DNA of 53,361 nt, taken from assembly GCA_030615235.1 (NCBI GenBank), contig JAUWZR010000002.1, forward strand, positions 1 to 53,361, in the 5' to 3' direction. Of this stretch, positions 45,164 through 53,361 are shown piece after piece. The notes below the pieces were generated by a model that searched no databases, was not told the origin of the DNA, and saw only the letters and a program-made list of their open reading frames with translations. Positions within the stretch are counted from its first letter, which is position 1. Every line of letters starts with the position of its first letter. Source of the stretch: Promethearchaeota archaeon. GTDB lineage: Archaea; Asgardarchaeota; Lokiarchaeia; Sigyniarchaeales; SOKP01. Made by a program: the position numbers and the translations under genes.

Positions 45164-45757
45164 TTAGTCGAAAATTGATACAATTTGTGAATTGTATATT
45201 TTTTTCAACATAAGTTGGATAAGCTCTTCAAAAGATTCTACAACGCCATATCCGTGAAGTGCTACAGTCTTTTTCGTTTTGAAGTTCTTAAATTTGAAAG
45301 AATTGATATTTTCTAAGAATAATGTAGGACTAAATTTATCCGGTAAGTCTTGTTTGTTAAATGCGATAACTTTAGGAAGAATAATAATTAAATCTTCAAA
45401 ATAATTGCATAATTCGTTCCACGAGGTCAAATTTCGGTAAAACACTTCCTGTTGCGAATCCGCTACGAATATAATCCCATCGATGCCTTGCAGAGTTGCT
45501 GGTCTTGTTATTATATAGAAATCTTGTCCAGTCGTGGAATAAATATGAATCTTAAGTCGCCATTGCTTATTTTCAAAAGTAATTGTACCATAGTCAAAGA
45601 ATAGAGTTCTTCTTATGCTACTTTCAATACTTAATACACTATCCTCTTTTCCAAAGTGTTTGAATAGAGATTTAAGAGTTGTCGTTTTCCCAGATAATGC
45701 GGGTCCAAAATAGCAAATTTTTAATTGAATAGTTTGGTTCAAATGATCTATTATCAT
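45164..45757 (-). CDS. MglA/Ras-like small GTPase
   Basis: The 197-residue protein has the P-loop GPALSGKTTT (18-27), a central IYSTTGQDFY block (72-81) in place of the G3 DxxG, LQGIDGIIFVADSQ and the guanine-specificity motif FNKQD (133-137). The FVADSQ and TGQxFY style is that of MglA-type bacterial/archaeal GTPases rather than eukaryotic Ras, and MglA too lacks the G3 aspartate. No lipidation cysteine is present at the C terminus. Asgard genomes hold many small GTPases, so this fits the host. It is the last of a minus-strand set with the HAD and MetE-like genes, 83 bp away. Partner GAP/GEF genes (MglB/roadblock) are not adjacent. Confidence 0.88.
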   Translation of the reverse strand: MIIDHLNQTIQLKICYFGPALSGKTTTLKSLFKHFGKEDSVLSIESSIRRTLFFDYGTITFENKQWRLKIHIYSTTGQDFYIITRPATLQGIDGIIFVADSQQEVFYRNLTSWNELCNYFEDLIIILPKVIAFNKQDLPDKFSPTLFLENINSFKFKNFKTKKTVALHGYGVVESFEELIQLMLKKIYNSQIVSIFD

Positions 45758-45840
45758 TTTTTATCTCATTATAATGGTTTTTGTCTTCTATTTTGATTAG
45801 AAGTATATTAATTTCGATTATTTTTCAAAAATTTTGAATT

Positions 45841-46572
45841 CTATAAATTAAGAGATTCGATTAAATTCTCGATATTTGGAACAAGATCTCTCATATTTTT
45901 TACAAAAAACGGAAATTGAGGTTTATGTTCGCCTGTTATACAGGCTTGGATGACATTTGTCCCCACTTCTAGTGCTTTATCAAGAAATCGGGGTTGATCC
46001 TCAATAATAATTGCTTTTTTGGGATCCACACCTGAGTGGTTGAAAATTGCTTTATAATAGTCTGGTCCAGACTTCCATGTATTAATCAAATCTAGTCCAT
46101 AAAACTCTACAAAATATTGGCTTACTCCCAATCCTTCTAAATACATCTTCATTTCAATAGAAACAGCCCCAGCTGCCGTATAAAGGATAAAACCTCTTCC
46201 AAAAAGTTCTTTAATACTATTAATTACTCCTGGTATAGCGGATCGGACTTTTGGTATTACAAATTGCCTTGCTGAATTAAATACTTCTTCATAGTTTAAA
46301 TTTCTGGGTGGAATCTTCCCAGCTTCTTTGAACATCCCGAGTACCATATTTTTCTTAAAATGGGTATAAAAAGCCAGGTAGTCATCAAATTTCTCCTTTC
46401 CATCTCTCCAGAAAAAAGAAGTGATAAGTTTGTGGTTTGCTTCTCCCCAAATTTCTGGATCTCCACCAAATCTTCCTGAGTAATATTCCCCAACAAACAA
46501 TTTCCATTGTTTTCCACGGATTTTATTATCATTTAAAACCCCTCCATCGTCAAAAAAAATACTAATAGTCAT
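45841..46572 (-). CDS. HAD-superfamily hydrolase
   Basis: The 243-residue protein has motif I as IFFDDGGVL (Asp8 or Asp9 the nucleophile; standard HADs have DxDGT), a helical cap (about 20-100), motif II LYTAAGA, motif III lysine in TWKSGPDYYK and motif IV IIEDQPR. This is the phosphatase/dehalogenase type (beta-phosphoglucomutase-like cap). The substrate is not known. It follows the MetE-like gene after 20 bp, so they are co-transcribed. The replacement of the usual motif-I second aspartate by Gly could lower phosphatase activity. Confidence 0.8.
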   Translation of the reverse strand: MTISIFFDDGGVLNDNKIRGKQWKLFVGEYYSGRFGGDPEIWGEANHKLITSFFWRDGKEKFDDYLAFYTHFKKNMVLGMFKEAGKIPPRNLNYEEVFNSARQFVIPKVRSAIPGVINSIKELFGRGFILYTAAGAVSIEMKMYLEGLGVSQYFVEFYGLDLINTWKSGPDYYKAIFNHSGVDPKKAIIIEDQPRFLDKALEVGTNVIQACITGEHKPQFPFFVKNMRDLVPNIENLIESLNL

Positions 46573-46592
46573 TATAACAAATCGTAAATAGT

Positions 46593-47645
46593 TTATTTAG
46601 TATTTTTCACATCTTTAATGACTTCATATGTTCTATGTAAAAGCTCATAGGCAACTTGAGGAGGATTCCATCCTTTAAGGCCACAATCAGGTCCTACGAA
46701 TTTAACTCGATCACCATAGTGTTCGAGAGCAAATAACAGATTTTTTTTGATGAATTCTTTTGAATCAATCAAGGACATAGTTCCTTCAAATGTTTTGAGT
46801 TCATCAAGTGGAGTTCCCGCATCCAATTTCTCAGCCATAATACTATTAATATTCGTTCTCGTGATACCAACACGTATGAACTTATCAAATTTTTCTAAGT
46901 CATTTTTTGGAATAATATTAGTATGATCAGAAGCATATTCACACGTGAGCACATCGACATTTTCTGATTGAATAGGAATTGAGTATTTTTTTAAAGTATG
47001 AAGGTGGATTTGGACAAGAGCGTCTATCCCTTCTACCGTTTTATCAAATGATTTAATCAGGGCATCTTCTTCAATATTAAACATGTCAACATATCCAAAT
47101 GAAGGTTCATCAATCGAGATTATGGAATTTTGAAGATATTTAGTGTTCTTTATTGATTTTTTCAATATTCTGTTTAAAGACCGTGCAAAATTGAATACAA
47201 TATCGGGATATAAAGTAAAACCATGTTTTTTTATGTATAATTCTATGGGTCCAGTAATACATACTTTTATTTTAAGAGCATTTCCAGTTCTTTCATAATA
47301 ATCTTTCGCAAAAGATTCTAATATAAAGAGCTCTGGAATAATACCTTTTTCAGAATCAATCAAAGATGGCTCTACTTCATAATCTTCAATAGGTTTCAAA
47401 AATTGGGTATACATGTCCATATGTTGGGGATAATTTATTATCTCTACTCCGGCGTTTAGTTTTAACTGAAACGATTGGAGAAATGGATGGATGAAAAAAT
47501 TATAAATTCCTCTATTCTCAAAAATATCTGCGTTATTAATAATTCCCTTGTATCCTACCCAATAAAATTGGTTGAATTTGTCAAGATCAACATAATCAGG
47601 TAATGGAAAACTACCAACATCATCAAATTTTGGAAATTCTATCAT
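46593..47645 (-). CDS. MetE-type methionine synthase core (archaeal)
   Basis: The 350-residue TIM-barrel protein resembles the C-terminal catalytic half of cobalamin-independent methionine synthase, found alone in many archaea. Candidate zinc ligands are His in QIHLHTLKK, Cys in LTCEYASDH and Cys in FVGPDCGLKGW. SIDEPSFGYVDM matches the substrate-binding block, and the N-terminal VGSFPLP matches the family start. It would methylate homocysteine, perhaps from a corrinoid protein donor (inference). It is divergent from the radical SAM gene across a 16-bp palindrome. Confidence 0.78.
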   Translation of the reverse strand: MIEFPKFDDVGSFPLPDYVDLDKFNQFYWVGYKGIINNADIFENRGIYNFFIHPFLQSFQLKLNAGVEIINYPQHMDMYTQFLKPIEDYEVEPSLIDSEKGIIPELFILESFAKDYYERTGNALKIKVCITGPIELYIKKHGFTLYPDIVFNFARSLNRILKKSIKNTKYLQNSIISIDEPSFGYVDMFNIEEDALIKSFDKTVEGIDALVQIHLHTLKKYSIPIQSENVDVLTCEYASDHTNIIPKNDLEKFDKFIRVGITRTNINSIMAEKLDAGTPLDELKTFEGTMSLIDSKEFIKKNLLFALEHYGDRVKFVGPDCGLKGWNPPQVAYELLHRTYEVIKDVKNTK

Positions 47646-47690
47646 TAAAAATCAAGCAAAAACAAACACTAATATCGTTAATCATAAATA

Positions 47691-47706
47691 ATCTGTTATA
47701 ACAGAT
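47691..47706. promoter_or_regulatory. Perfect 16-bp palindrome between divergent genes
   Basis: ATCTGTTA/TAACAGAT is fully symmetric. It lies 7-22 nt before the radical SAM ATG (47713) and 46-61 nt before the MetE-like start, a good place for an operator controlling both. Confidence 0.5.
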
Positions 47707-47712
47707 ATATTT

Positions 47713-48771
47713 ATGGAACATGAGTTAATTAGTAAACAAATAAAAAGAAAGAAAAAACAACAAATTGCCGAATTAGCGTTAGCTGCGAAAACTGCTAAGG
47801 AGAGAGGTGGTAAGCCATTTATATTTCACTTTCTTACAACTTTAAAATGTAATTGCGATTGTGAAACTTGTCTTTGGAAAAATAATACGAAAAAAGATGA
47901 ACTATCACTTGAAGAAATTAAAAAAATATATTTAGAAGCAGTGGAAGAGGGATTTCTAGTTACTATTCTTTGGGGAGGAGAACCTCTCATTAGAAAAGAT
48001 ATTACTGAAATTATTAAATTTGTTAAAAGGGAGTTAAAGTTTACAATTGTTGGAATAGTTACGAATGGCTGGTTCCTTCCAGATAAAATCAAAGAATTTG
48101 GAAATGACATAGATTTTATTCTTATATCTCTGGACTCCCCTAGGCCAGAAGAACATGATCAGATTAGAGCGTTGCCTGGATTGTATGATAAAATAATGAA
48201 TTCTGTTACTATTGTTAAAGAAAGCTATCCATTGATTTCACTTCAATTTAGTTTTTCAATTAGTAAATATAATATAAATCGCGTTGAGGAAATGATAATT
48301 TTATCAGATAAAATTGGAATTCCCGTAGCTTTTAATGTAATAAATACTGTCCGCCATTATTCACATGGTGATGTAGATGAGAAAGGCATGCATTCTGCTA
48401 ATGAAAAAGATGTTAGTAAAGCATTTGAAAGAATTTTAGAAGCTAAGAAGAACGGTGCGAAAGTGCTAAATTCAGAAATGTATTTAAACCATTTTATTGG
48501 TGGTAAAAAGCAATACATATGCCACGCAAAAAAAGTTTTCATGTTTGTAAACTATAATGGAGACATTGAAAATTGTCTTCAGATTGATAAACCTATAGCT
48601 AATTTACGACAAACAACTGTTAGTGAAGTACTGCAACTTCCTCAATTTATTAAATTTATTAAAGAGAGCGAGAAATGTTATAGCTGTAATTCTCCCACAA
48701 TGATCGACACAAGTTATTTATGGGATGATATAAGATTGTTAACAAAATCAGGAGGTATATCATTTGGTTAG
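47713..48771 (+). CDS. Radical SAM protein with SPASM-like C terminus
   Basis: The 352-residue protein has the radical SAM motif C46-x3-C50-x2-C53 (CNCDCETC) after FHFLTTLK, the GGE-type glycine motif WGGEPLIRKD and a SAM-binding barrel. C-terminal cysteines (YICHAKK, ENCLQID, CYSC) could hold an extra cluster as in SPASM/twitch proteins. These enzymes often modify peptides or cofactors; no obvious peptide precursor gene lies next to it. An alkaline helix (KRKKKQQIAELALAAKTAKERGG) precedes the barrel. It is divergent from the MetE-like gene and convergent with the DNA methyltransferase gene. Confidence 0.85.
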   Translation: MEHELISKQIKRKKKQQIAELALAAKTAKERGGKPFIFHFLTTLKCNCDCETCLWKNNTKKDELSLEEIKKIYLEAVEEGFLVTILWGGEPLIRKDITEIIKFVKRELKFTIVGIVTNGWFLPDKIKEFGNDIDFILISLDSPRPEEHDQIRALPGLYDKIMNSVTIVKESYPLISLQFSFSISKYNINRVEEMIILSDKIGIPVAFNVINTVRHYSHGDVDEKGMHSANEKDVSKAFERILEAKKNGAKVLNSEMYLNHFIGGKKQYICHAKKVFMFVNYNGDIENCLQIDKPIANLRQTTVSEVLQLPQFIKFIKESEKCYSCNSPTMIDTSYLWDDIRLLTKSGGISFG

Positions 48772-48787
48772 ATTTTTTTTATCTTAT

Positions 48788-50668
48788 CTAATAGTATTTC
48801 TCTATCAAAAAATCTATCTCCTCCTCCACTAAATCAAATAGTATAAAAAATAATATGTCTATTATCCTTCTGGGGGGGGTTTCATTTCGTATTTGAGAAT
48901 AAGTATTGGGGGATATTTCCCTTAATTTATCTAATTTTGTTTCATCTACGGAAACAATATTGTGAATTATAGTTGAAGTGAAATATCGAATTAAATCAAT
49001 TATTATTAATTGATATTTAGATCGAAATAGTGTAATATTAGGGATTGGTATTTCTTCTTCTAATTTAGTCTTGCTTCTCTTTATCATAATATTTTTTGCC
49101 TTAAATAAAAATTTCACAATTTTTGAATTAAGATAAGCAAGAAAAAATAAGTAATCTATGTCGTTCTTCCCTTCCCTTAACCATAAGAAATAAGTATCAG
49201 AGGTGGCATAATATGGATCTTTAGTATATCCAAACACATTTGATTTGGATATATAACTAAAAAATATTTTAGGTTCCTTATCATAGTAAGGTTCGAGATT
49301 AATTAATTTTCTTTTATGTCCAGTATCATACTGAGTAATAAAACTCCCTCTTCGTGGAAAATATATGTTTTTAATATTTTCTTTGGCATTCCTAAGTATA
49401 TTTTCAAGTTCTCCTTTGGATTGGTTTAAATATGCTGTTAGATTAGGATATTTCTTCTGTATAAGTTCATTACGTATTGTTAAGTTTTGATTTTTAAATT
49501 CATTTTTATCAAGATAGATTAAATACCCGGAAAAATCATTTTTGTCATAATTGAAAGGTTGTATGACTTTACTTTTATATATTTTTTTTAATTTTTGTTT
49601 CTCTCCATCGTGTAGTTTTATGAAATCATCGTAGATCTTGATAAATATGTCCGAATCTACAATTTTGAGGTTATTATTCTCTTTTAATATAAAAACATCA
49701 TCTTTAATCAGAATTAATCCATTTCTAATGACAAAAAAATCAATTAAATTTGATATAACCCCCTTAAACCTGCAGTGTTTCTCAATCTTTTCAACAACAT
49801 TTTTTACATCAAGAGGATACTTTAAAATCCAGCCGCTATTTTTAGATAGGTCTTTATTTGTCATTGCTGATTGGTATTTTAACAAATGTGGGGAATTTTC
49901 TTTATTTAATATATCTGTAAAGATCTTTTCGGGTGGTTTTTCATTAAATTGGTTATTACAAGGTTTAACTTGAATTATATCAATTTTCTTATCGATTTTT
50001 TTTTGTTTTTCTTCCTTATTCTTTTTTTGAAGTACAAAAATACAATTATGTTGACCTTTAGCATCTTTAAAAACTTTAATTCTTGATAAATCAATATAAT
50101 GTATCATGAAGCAATCGTTTGTAACGTGAGGTTTAAGATACTTTATCCCTGTCTTTTTTGATTTAGTTAACCAGTAATTAGTTGTGATAAAAGATAATAA
50201 CCCACCCGGTTTTAATTTTTCTATTCCTAAATGAATGAAAAAATAAAATAAATCCATATTTCCAACGAAATATTTTTTACAAATCGAATAGTTCTTTACA
50301 AGCTCTTGAAAAATTTGAGCGTTATAGTTTTGTCCTAAATAAGGTGGATTTCCTATAATGATATCAAATTTTTCGTTAACGCTTGATCCTAAGAAATTCT
50401 CAAATTTAAACTCTACATTCGGATAAATTTTTATAAGAGGAGTTTTTAAATTTTGATCTAATTCATAGGCAGTAATATCAGTAAATCCTTCACCTATTAG
50501 ATAATTAAGAAAGATTCCTTTACCTGCACTAGGTTCGAGAATTTTAATCTTATCAATGGTAAACTCATTATGTGTGGAAAAATAATGTTGTTTAATGTTT
50601 TTAACCATAAACTCCGCTATATAATCAGGGGTAAAAATTTGGCTTAATCGATTTTTATTCAAAACCAT
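48788..50668 (-). CDS. N6-adenine DNA methyltransferase (TaqI/type IIG-like)
   Basis: The 626-residue protein has SAM motif I EPSAGKG (45-51), catalytic NPPY (107-110) and a helical start (RLSQIFTPDYIAEFMV) typical of gamma-class N6-adenine methyltransferases. The C-terminal about 350 residues resemble a TaqI-like target-recognition domain (YFPRRGSFITQYDTG, LAYLNSKIVKF). No PD-(D/E)XK nuclease motif is seen, so it is either an orphan modification enzyme or a diverged type IIG. Near the 3' end the codons for Thr597-Pro-Pro contain eight consecutive C (coding strand), unusual in this AT-rich DNA and a possible phase-variation tract. No restriction endonuclease gene is adjacent. Confidence 0.87.
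   Translation of the reverse strand: MVLNKNRLSQIFTPDYIAEFMVKNIKQHYFSTHNEFTIDKIKILEPSAGKGIFLNYLIGEGFTDITAYELDQNLKTPLIKIYPNVEFKFENFLGSSVNEKFDIIIGNPPYLGQNYNAQIFQELVKNYSICKKYFVGNMDLFYFFIHLGIEKLKPGGLLSFITTNYWLTKSKKTGIKYLKPHVTNDCFMIHYIDLSRIKVFKDAKGQHNCIFVLQKKNKEEKQKKIDKKIDIIQVKPCNNQFNEKPPEKIFTDILNKENSPHLLKYQSAMTNKDLSKNSGWILKYPLDVKNVVEKIEKHCRFKGVISNLIDFFVIRNGLILIKDDVFILKENNNLKIVDSDIFIKIYDDFIKLHDGEKQKLKKIYKSKVIQPFNYDKNDFSGYLIYLDKNEFKNQNLTIRNELIQKKYPNLTAYLNQSKGELENILRNAKENIKNIYFPRRGSFITQYDTGHKRKLINLEPYYDKEPKIFFSYISKSNVFGYTKDPYYATSDTYFLWLREGKNDIDYLFFLAYLNSKIVKFLFKAKNIMIKRSKTKLEEEIPIPNITLFRSKYQLIIIDLIRYFTSTIIHNIVSVDETKLDKLREISPNTYSQIRNETPPRRIIDILFFILFDLVEEEIDFLIEKYY
48872..48879. repeat. G8/C8 homopolymer in the methyltransferase gene
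   Basis: Eight consecutive G on the plus strand (C on the coding strand) lie at codons 597-599 of the methyltransferase. A one-base slip would change the last 27 residues. Confidence 0.9.
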
Positions 50669-50767
50669 TATTTTCTAGATTGTTGAAAGAAGCTAAATAT
50701 TTGTAGTTTTCAATTAGATTTAATTATCGTTATAGAAAAAATGATGAAAAAGAAAATTGTTTTAATG

Positions 50768-52288
50768 CTAGTGTTGATGTTCGTGGCCGTGAGATTTAAT
50801 ATTTACGGGTCGCATTTTGCCAATTGCCCAACCAGCCACCTCATTAAGAGAGGGATGAATTACCATCGATTTATAAACTGGCATAAAAGAACCTGCCTCA
50901 GGACAAGCTCTGCCTAACTTATTAGCTCCCGTTCTTGCGGGAAAATCGGGAGAATCACATGTATAGCCAGCATTCATTAAATATACAAAGGGTTGAACAA
51001 GTATCGCAGCATGAGGTCCAACCGCATGTGCACCTAATAATTTATAGGATTTATCGATGACTAGTTTAACAAAACCATCATCTACATCGTTGTTTTCATA
51101 GCCCATCGCAAACCCTTTCGCTACTGCTGAGTAATTATTTACAGCAACGAATATTTCGTGACCCTTTTCTATAGCTTCTTTTTGGGTCATACCCACATGT
51201 CCTATTTGAGGTGATGTAAAAATAGCCCAAGGTATTACTGAATAATCAGCTTCCTTTTTTTCGCTTTCAGGACCAAAAATGTTGTTAGCACAAAGATCTG
51301 CTTCATAGTTGGCTTTGTGTCTAAATTGATAAAGACCGTTAGCGTCTCCAAAACACCAAATATTCGGTTTTGTAGTTTCTAAGTATTTGTTAGTTTTAAT
51401 CCACCCTTTTTCATTAGTTTCAACTCCAGTCTTCTCGACCGCTAATAAATCAGCATTAGAACGACGTCCCGCAGCAATTAAAATTTCTTCGGCTTGTAAT
51501 TCAATTTCTTTTCCACTATCTACATTTTGAACTGTAACTGTTTTGAATTTCTTTTTTGAACCTACTTTAATCGCCTTGTGGTTTACTAACACAGTCATAT
51601 TTTTCTTAAAATTACGCTCCAAGAATTCGCTTATTTCTGGTTCCTCCGTCATAACTAAGCGTGGTAACATCTCTACAATAGTTACTTTCGTGCCAAACGC
51701 AGAAAAAATATGAGCAAATTCCGCGGCTATCACTCCCCCCCCAATTATAATTAGACTTTCCCACGGCTTATTAGGAAATTTATCACCGAAGAAATTTTCG
51801 TTTGTTATGTATTCTATTTCGTCTAATCCTTGTATAGGAGGAATAAAAGAACGAGCGCCAGAGGCTAACACAAATTTATCTCCTGTAAAATGACCGATAA
51901 TTTCTTCAGACCCTACAGATTTAACTTGCATTTCATAATCTCCAATAAATTCACCTACTCCTTTATAAAGTTTCAAGTTTGGAACGTGCGATAGTCCCTC
52001 TTCCATTTGTTTGCTTTCATCTATTTGACTCCACATTCTTTTAGCAATTAAATCCCAATCAATACCTTCAACACTAAATTTTATCCCTACCTTAGTGGCA
52101 TGCTCTGCTTCTCTTATTAAATCTGCGGGGTGAACCAATACTTTTGAGGGAATACAACCACGAGTTAAGCATGTAGCTCCAAGTTTCGTGTCTTCAACTA
52201 GAGCGCACTTTAATCCCATTTGAAGTCCATAGTTAAGGACGTTTAGCCCCGCTCCAGATCCAACAACTACTAAATCATATTTCTCCAT
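50768..52288 (-). CDS. Dihydrolipoamide-dehydrogenase-like flavoprotein disulfide reductase
   Basis: The 506-residue protein has the FAD motif GSGAGLN (10-16), the redox-active disulfide GATCLTRGCIPSK (Cys40, Cys45), the NAD(P) motif IIGGGVIAAEFAH and the C-terminal VIHPSLNE with the active-site His/Glu pair. Length is slightly above Lpd (about 470) because of a tail ending SHGHEHQH, a His-rich end that could bind metal. The substrate could be lipoamide, another disulfide or a metal ion as in MerA-like enzymes; no lipoyl or 2-oxoacid dehydrogenase genes are adjacent. The start is ATG 52288. Confidence 0.88.
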   Translation of the reverse strand: MEKYDLVVVGSGAGLNVLNYGLQMGLKCALVEDTKLGATCLTRGCIPSKVLVHPADLIREAEHATKVGIKFSVEGIDWDLIAKRMWSQIDESKQMEEGLSHVPNLKLYKGVGEFIGDYEMQVKSVGSEEIIGHFTGDKFVLASGARSFIPPIQGLDEIEYITNENFFGDKFPNKPWESLIIIGGGVIAAEFAHIFSAFGTKVTIVEMLPRLVMTEEPEISEFLERNFKKNMTVLVNHKAIKVGSKKKFKTVTVQNVDSGKEIELQAEEILIAAGRRSNADLLAVEKTGVETNEKGWIKTNKYLETTKPNIWCFGDANGLYQFRHKANYEADLCANNIFGPESEKKEADYSVIPWAIFTSPQIGHVGMTQKEAIEKGHEIFVAVNNYSAVAKGFAMGYENNDVDDGFVKLVIDKSYKLLGAHAVGPHAAILVQPFVYLMNAGYTCDSPDFPARTGANKLGRACPEAGSFMPVYKSMVIHPSLNEVAGWAIGKMRPVNIKSHGHEHQH

Positions 52289-52382
52289 AAATTCAATTCT
52301 ACATCTATCATTTTTAAAGTTTCTATTAATGATTTAAAAAAATTTTAAATAGATCTTCTCTGATACACTAGATTTAAATTTC

Positions 52383-53361
52383 TTATGCTTCAGGTATTAA
52401 AAAAATAAAATTACTTCCTTTTTCAAAATCTCCTTTAAATCTATCTTCAACCCATATCTTTCCATTATAACTATTTATTATTTTCTTCACGAGCGATAGT
52501 CCTAAACCCATTCCTTCTGCTTTCTTCTTTATGTCTTTTCCTCTTACAAAAATTGTACTTTTTCTTTCGTCCCTAATCCCACGACCATTGTCCTTAAATT
52601 CAAATTTTATTGATTTTTCGTTGTTCTTATAAAATTTTGAAGTTTTTATATGAATCTCAACATTAGAGTTGTTATTATGTCTTATAGAATTAATTAGGAG
52701 ATTTTCAAATACATCCAGTAAGAGATCATTGGCAGTAACATATAATTCAATCTCTCCGAAATCAGTATCAATTTGAATGTATTTACTTTGGAAACTTCGC
52801 TTAATGTATTTAATAGCTTCCTCTAAAAGATCATTAATGTTAATCTTTTTGAGAGACGCTTCAGAATCGTCAATCTTTGACAGTTTGTCGACATTAGAAA
52901 CTAATTTAACTCCTCTCGCTATTTGGTCATTGATGATCTCATGTAACTCCTTGACTTTATTTAAATTTTCAGAAGAATTGACATAAAGTGAGCTTAATTC
53001 TTGTGCAGATTTGATCACTTGAAAAATATTATTGACATCGTGAGCTACTAAATAGCTATAAAGACTAGCTCTTTCGTAAGCTTCACGATATTTTTCTTCT
53101 GATACTTTCAAATTCTCTTCAGCAATTTTCCTATCAGTTATGTCAATATGATATGCGGTAAAATATCTTGGCAATCCTTGTTCATCAAAAATAGTGTTGA
53201 TTGTTAAGATAACATTGATAAAATTTCCATTTTTTCTTTTGTTTATTATTTCACCACGCCAAAAACCAATTTTAGGGTCTAAAATTACCTCCCACATTTT
53301 TACAAAAAAATCTAAACTCATTTTACCAGAATTTAAGACCCTAGGATTTTCCCCAATAGCG
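52383..53361 (-). CDS. PAS histidine kinase, 3' part, cut by window edge
   Basis: The frame stays open to the right edge: upstream of the internal ATG (53321) it encodes IGENPRVLNSGKM, a typical PAS segment, so the gene starts outside the window. Visible are the end of that PAS (WRGEIINKRKNG, HIDITDRK), a coiled linker, an H box AHDVNNIFQ, and a HATPase with NLLINSIRHN, DNGRGIRD and GMGLGLSLVKK. It belongs to the same kinase subfamily as 4136-5020 and 37322-39520. Its promoter, any further sensor domains and partner are not visible. Confidence 0.88.
   Translation of the reverse strand, partial: AIGENPRVLNSGKMSLDFFVKMWEVILDPKIGFWRGEIINKRKNGNFINVILTINTIFDEQGLPRYFTAYHIDITDRKIAEENLKVSEEKYREAYERASLYSYLVAHDVNNIFQVIKSAQELSSLYVNSSENLNKVKELHEIINDQIARGVKLVSNVDKLSKIDDSEASLKKININDLLEEAIKYIKRSFQSKYIQIDTDFGEIELYVTANDLLLDVFENLLINSIRHNNNSNVEIHIKTSKFYKNNEKSIKFEFKDNGRGIRDERKSTIFVRGKDIKKKAEGMGLGLSLVKKIINSYNGKIWVEDRFKGDFEKGSNFIFLIPEA

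Noticed and set aside
48788..50668. Methyltransferase plus neighbours as a full restriction-modification or BREX/DISARM system
   Set aside because: No endonuclease, helicase, PglZ or similar gene is adjacent; only the methyltransferase is supported.

Overview
The window is very AT-rich and looks like a chromosome segment of an Asgard archaeon, most probably from the Lokiarchaeia (inference, not proven). The reasons are: an archaeal-type acetyl-CoA decarbonylase/synthase subunit (CdhD) and a polyferredoxin resembling FwdF; a Cdc48/VAT-type AAA+ ATPase in an archaeal heat-shock operon; an archaemetzincin; a stand-alone archaeal-type MetE core; an MglA/Ras-like small GTPase; many PAS-rich histidine kinases; and a TFIIB-like cyclin fold in one protein. 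No rRNA genes, CRISPR arrays or transposases were seen. One tRNA-Pro(TGG) lies at 14488-14561.

Layout. 1-755: 5' part of cdhD (minus strand). 1194-5430: a complete stressosome-type cassette on the plus strand, in the order RsbR-like (two near-identical PAS domains plus STAS), RsbS-like, RsbT-like, an RsbT/SpoIIE-phosphatase fusion, a histidine kinase and a receiver protein. It is followed at 5473-5805 by scrambled remnants of the same neighbourhood: a phosphatase tail, an RsbT head and an inverted cdhD head. 6084-7650: a secreted protein of unknown function and a small membrane protein. 7879-12457: diaminopimelate/lysine genes, dapF-lysA on plus and dapA-dapB on minus. 12708-17507: an ADP-ribosylglycohydrolase, an archaemetzincin, tRNA-Pro, small unknown proteins, a TIGR04076-type protein and the polyferredoxin.

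17755-31008 is an accessory island with every gene on the minus strand. It holds a TFIIB-like cyclin/PD-(D/E)XK nuclease fusion, a calcineurin-like phosphoesterase with about 16 TPRs, a cysteine-rich zinc-finger protein, a 1626-residue CHAT-NACHT-LRR protein (caspase-like protease plus STAND NTPase plus leucine-rich repeats, the plan of an NLR immune receptor) and a protein with a HEPN-type RNase motif. The island lies between the intact polyferredoxin gene and a degenerate copy of it in the same orientation, which suggests gain or movement by recombination. This is the strongest candidate for an undescribed system in the window, probably defence or programmed cell death.

32191-40437 carries sensory kinases: one giant multi-PAS kinase split by a single-base frameshift, a 16-codon receiver remnant, a PAS-PAS-GAF kinase and a seven-helix membrane protein. 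40585-44976 contains a small HExxH protein and the operon hsp20-cdc48-HTH regulator, the same order as the Archaeoglobus fulgidus hsp20-cdc48-HSR1 heat-shock operon, with a palindrome at the expected start of transcription. 45164-48771 has the small GTPase, a HAD hydrolase and a MetE-like protein (minus), divergent from a radical SAM protein across a 16-bp palindrome. 48788-53361 has an N6-adenine DNA methyltransferase with an eight-C tract near its 3' end, a dihydrolipoamide-dehydrogenase-like flavoprotein and the 3' part of another PAS histidine kinase that runs off the right edge.

Several genes are broken or lack a normal start (receiver at 5047, kinase at 32191/33759, polyferredoxin copy at 31107, remnants at 5473-5805). 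These are either real decay or, where one base is involved, possible assembly errors. All functional calls come from reading motifs; no searches were run.
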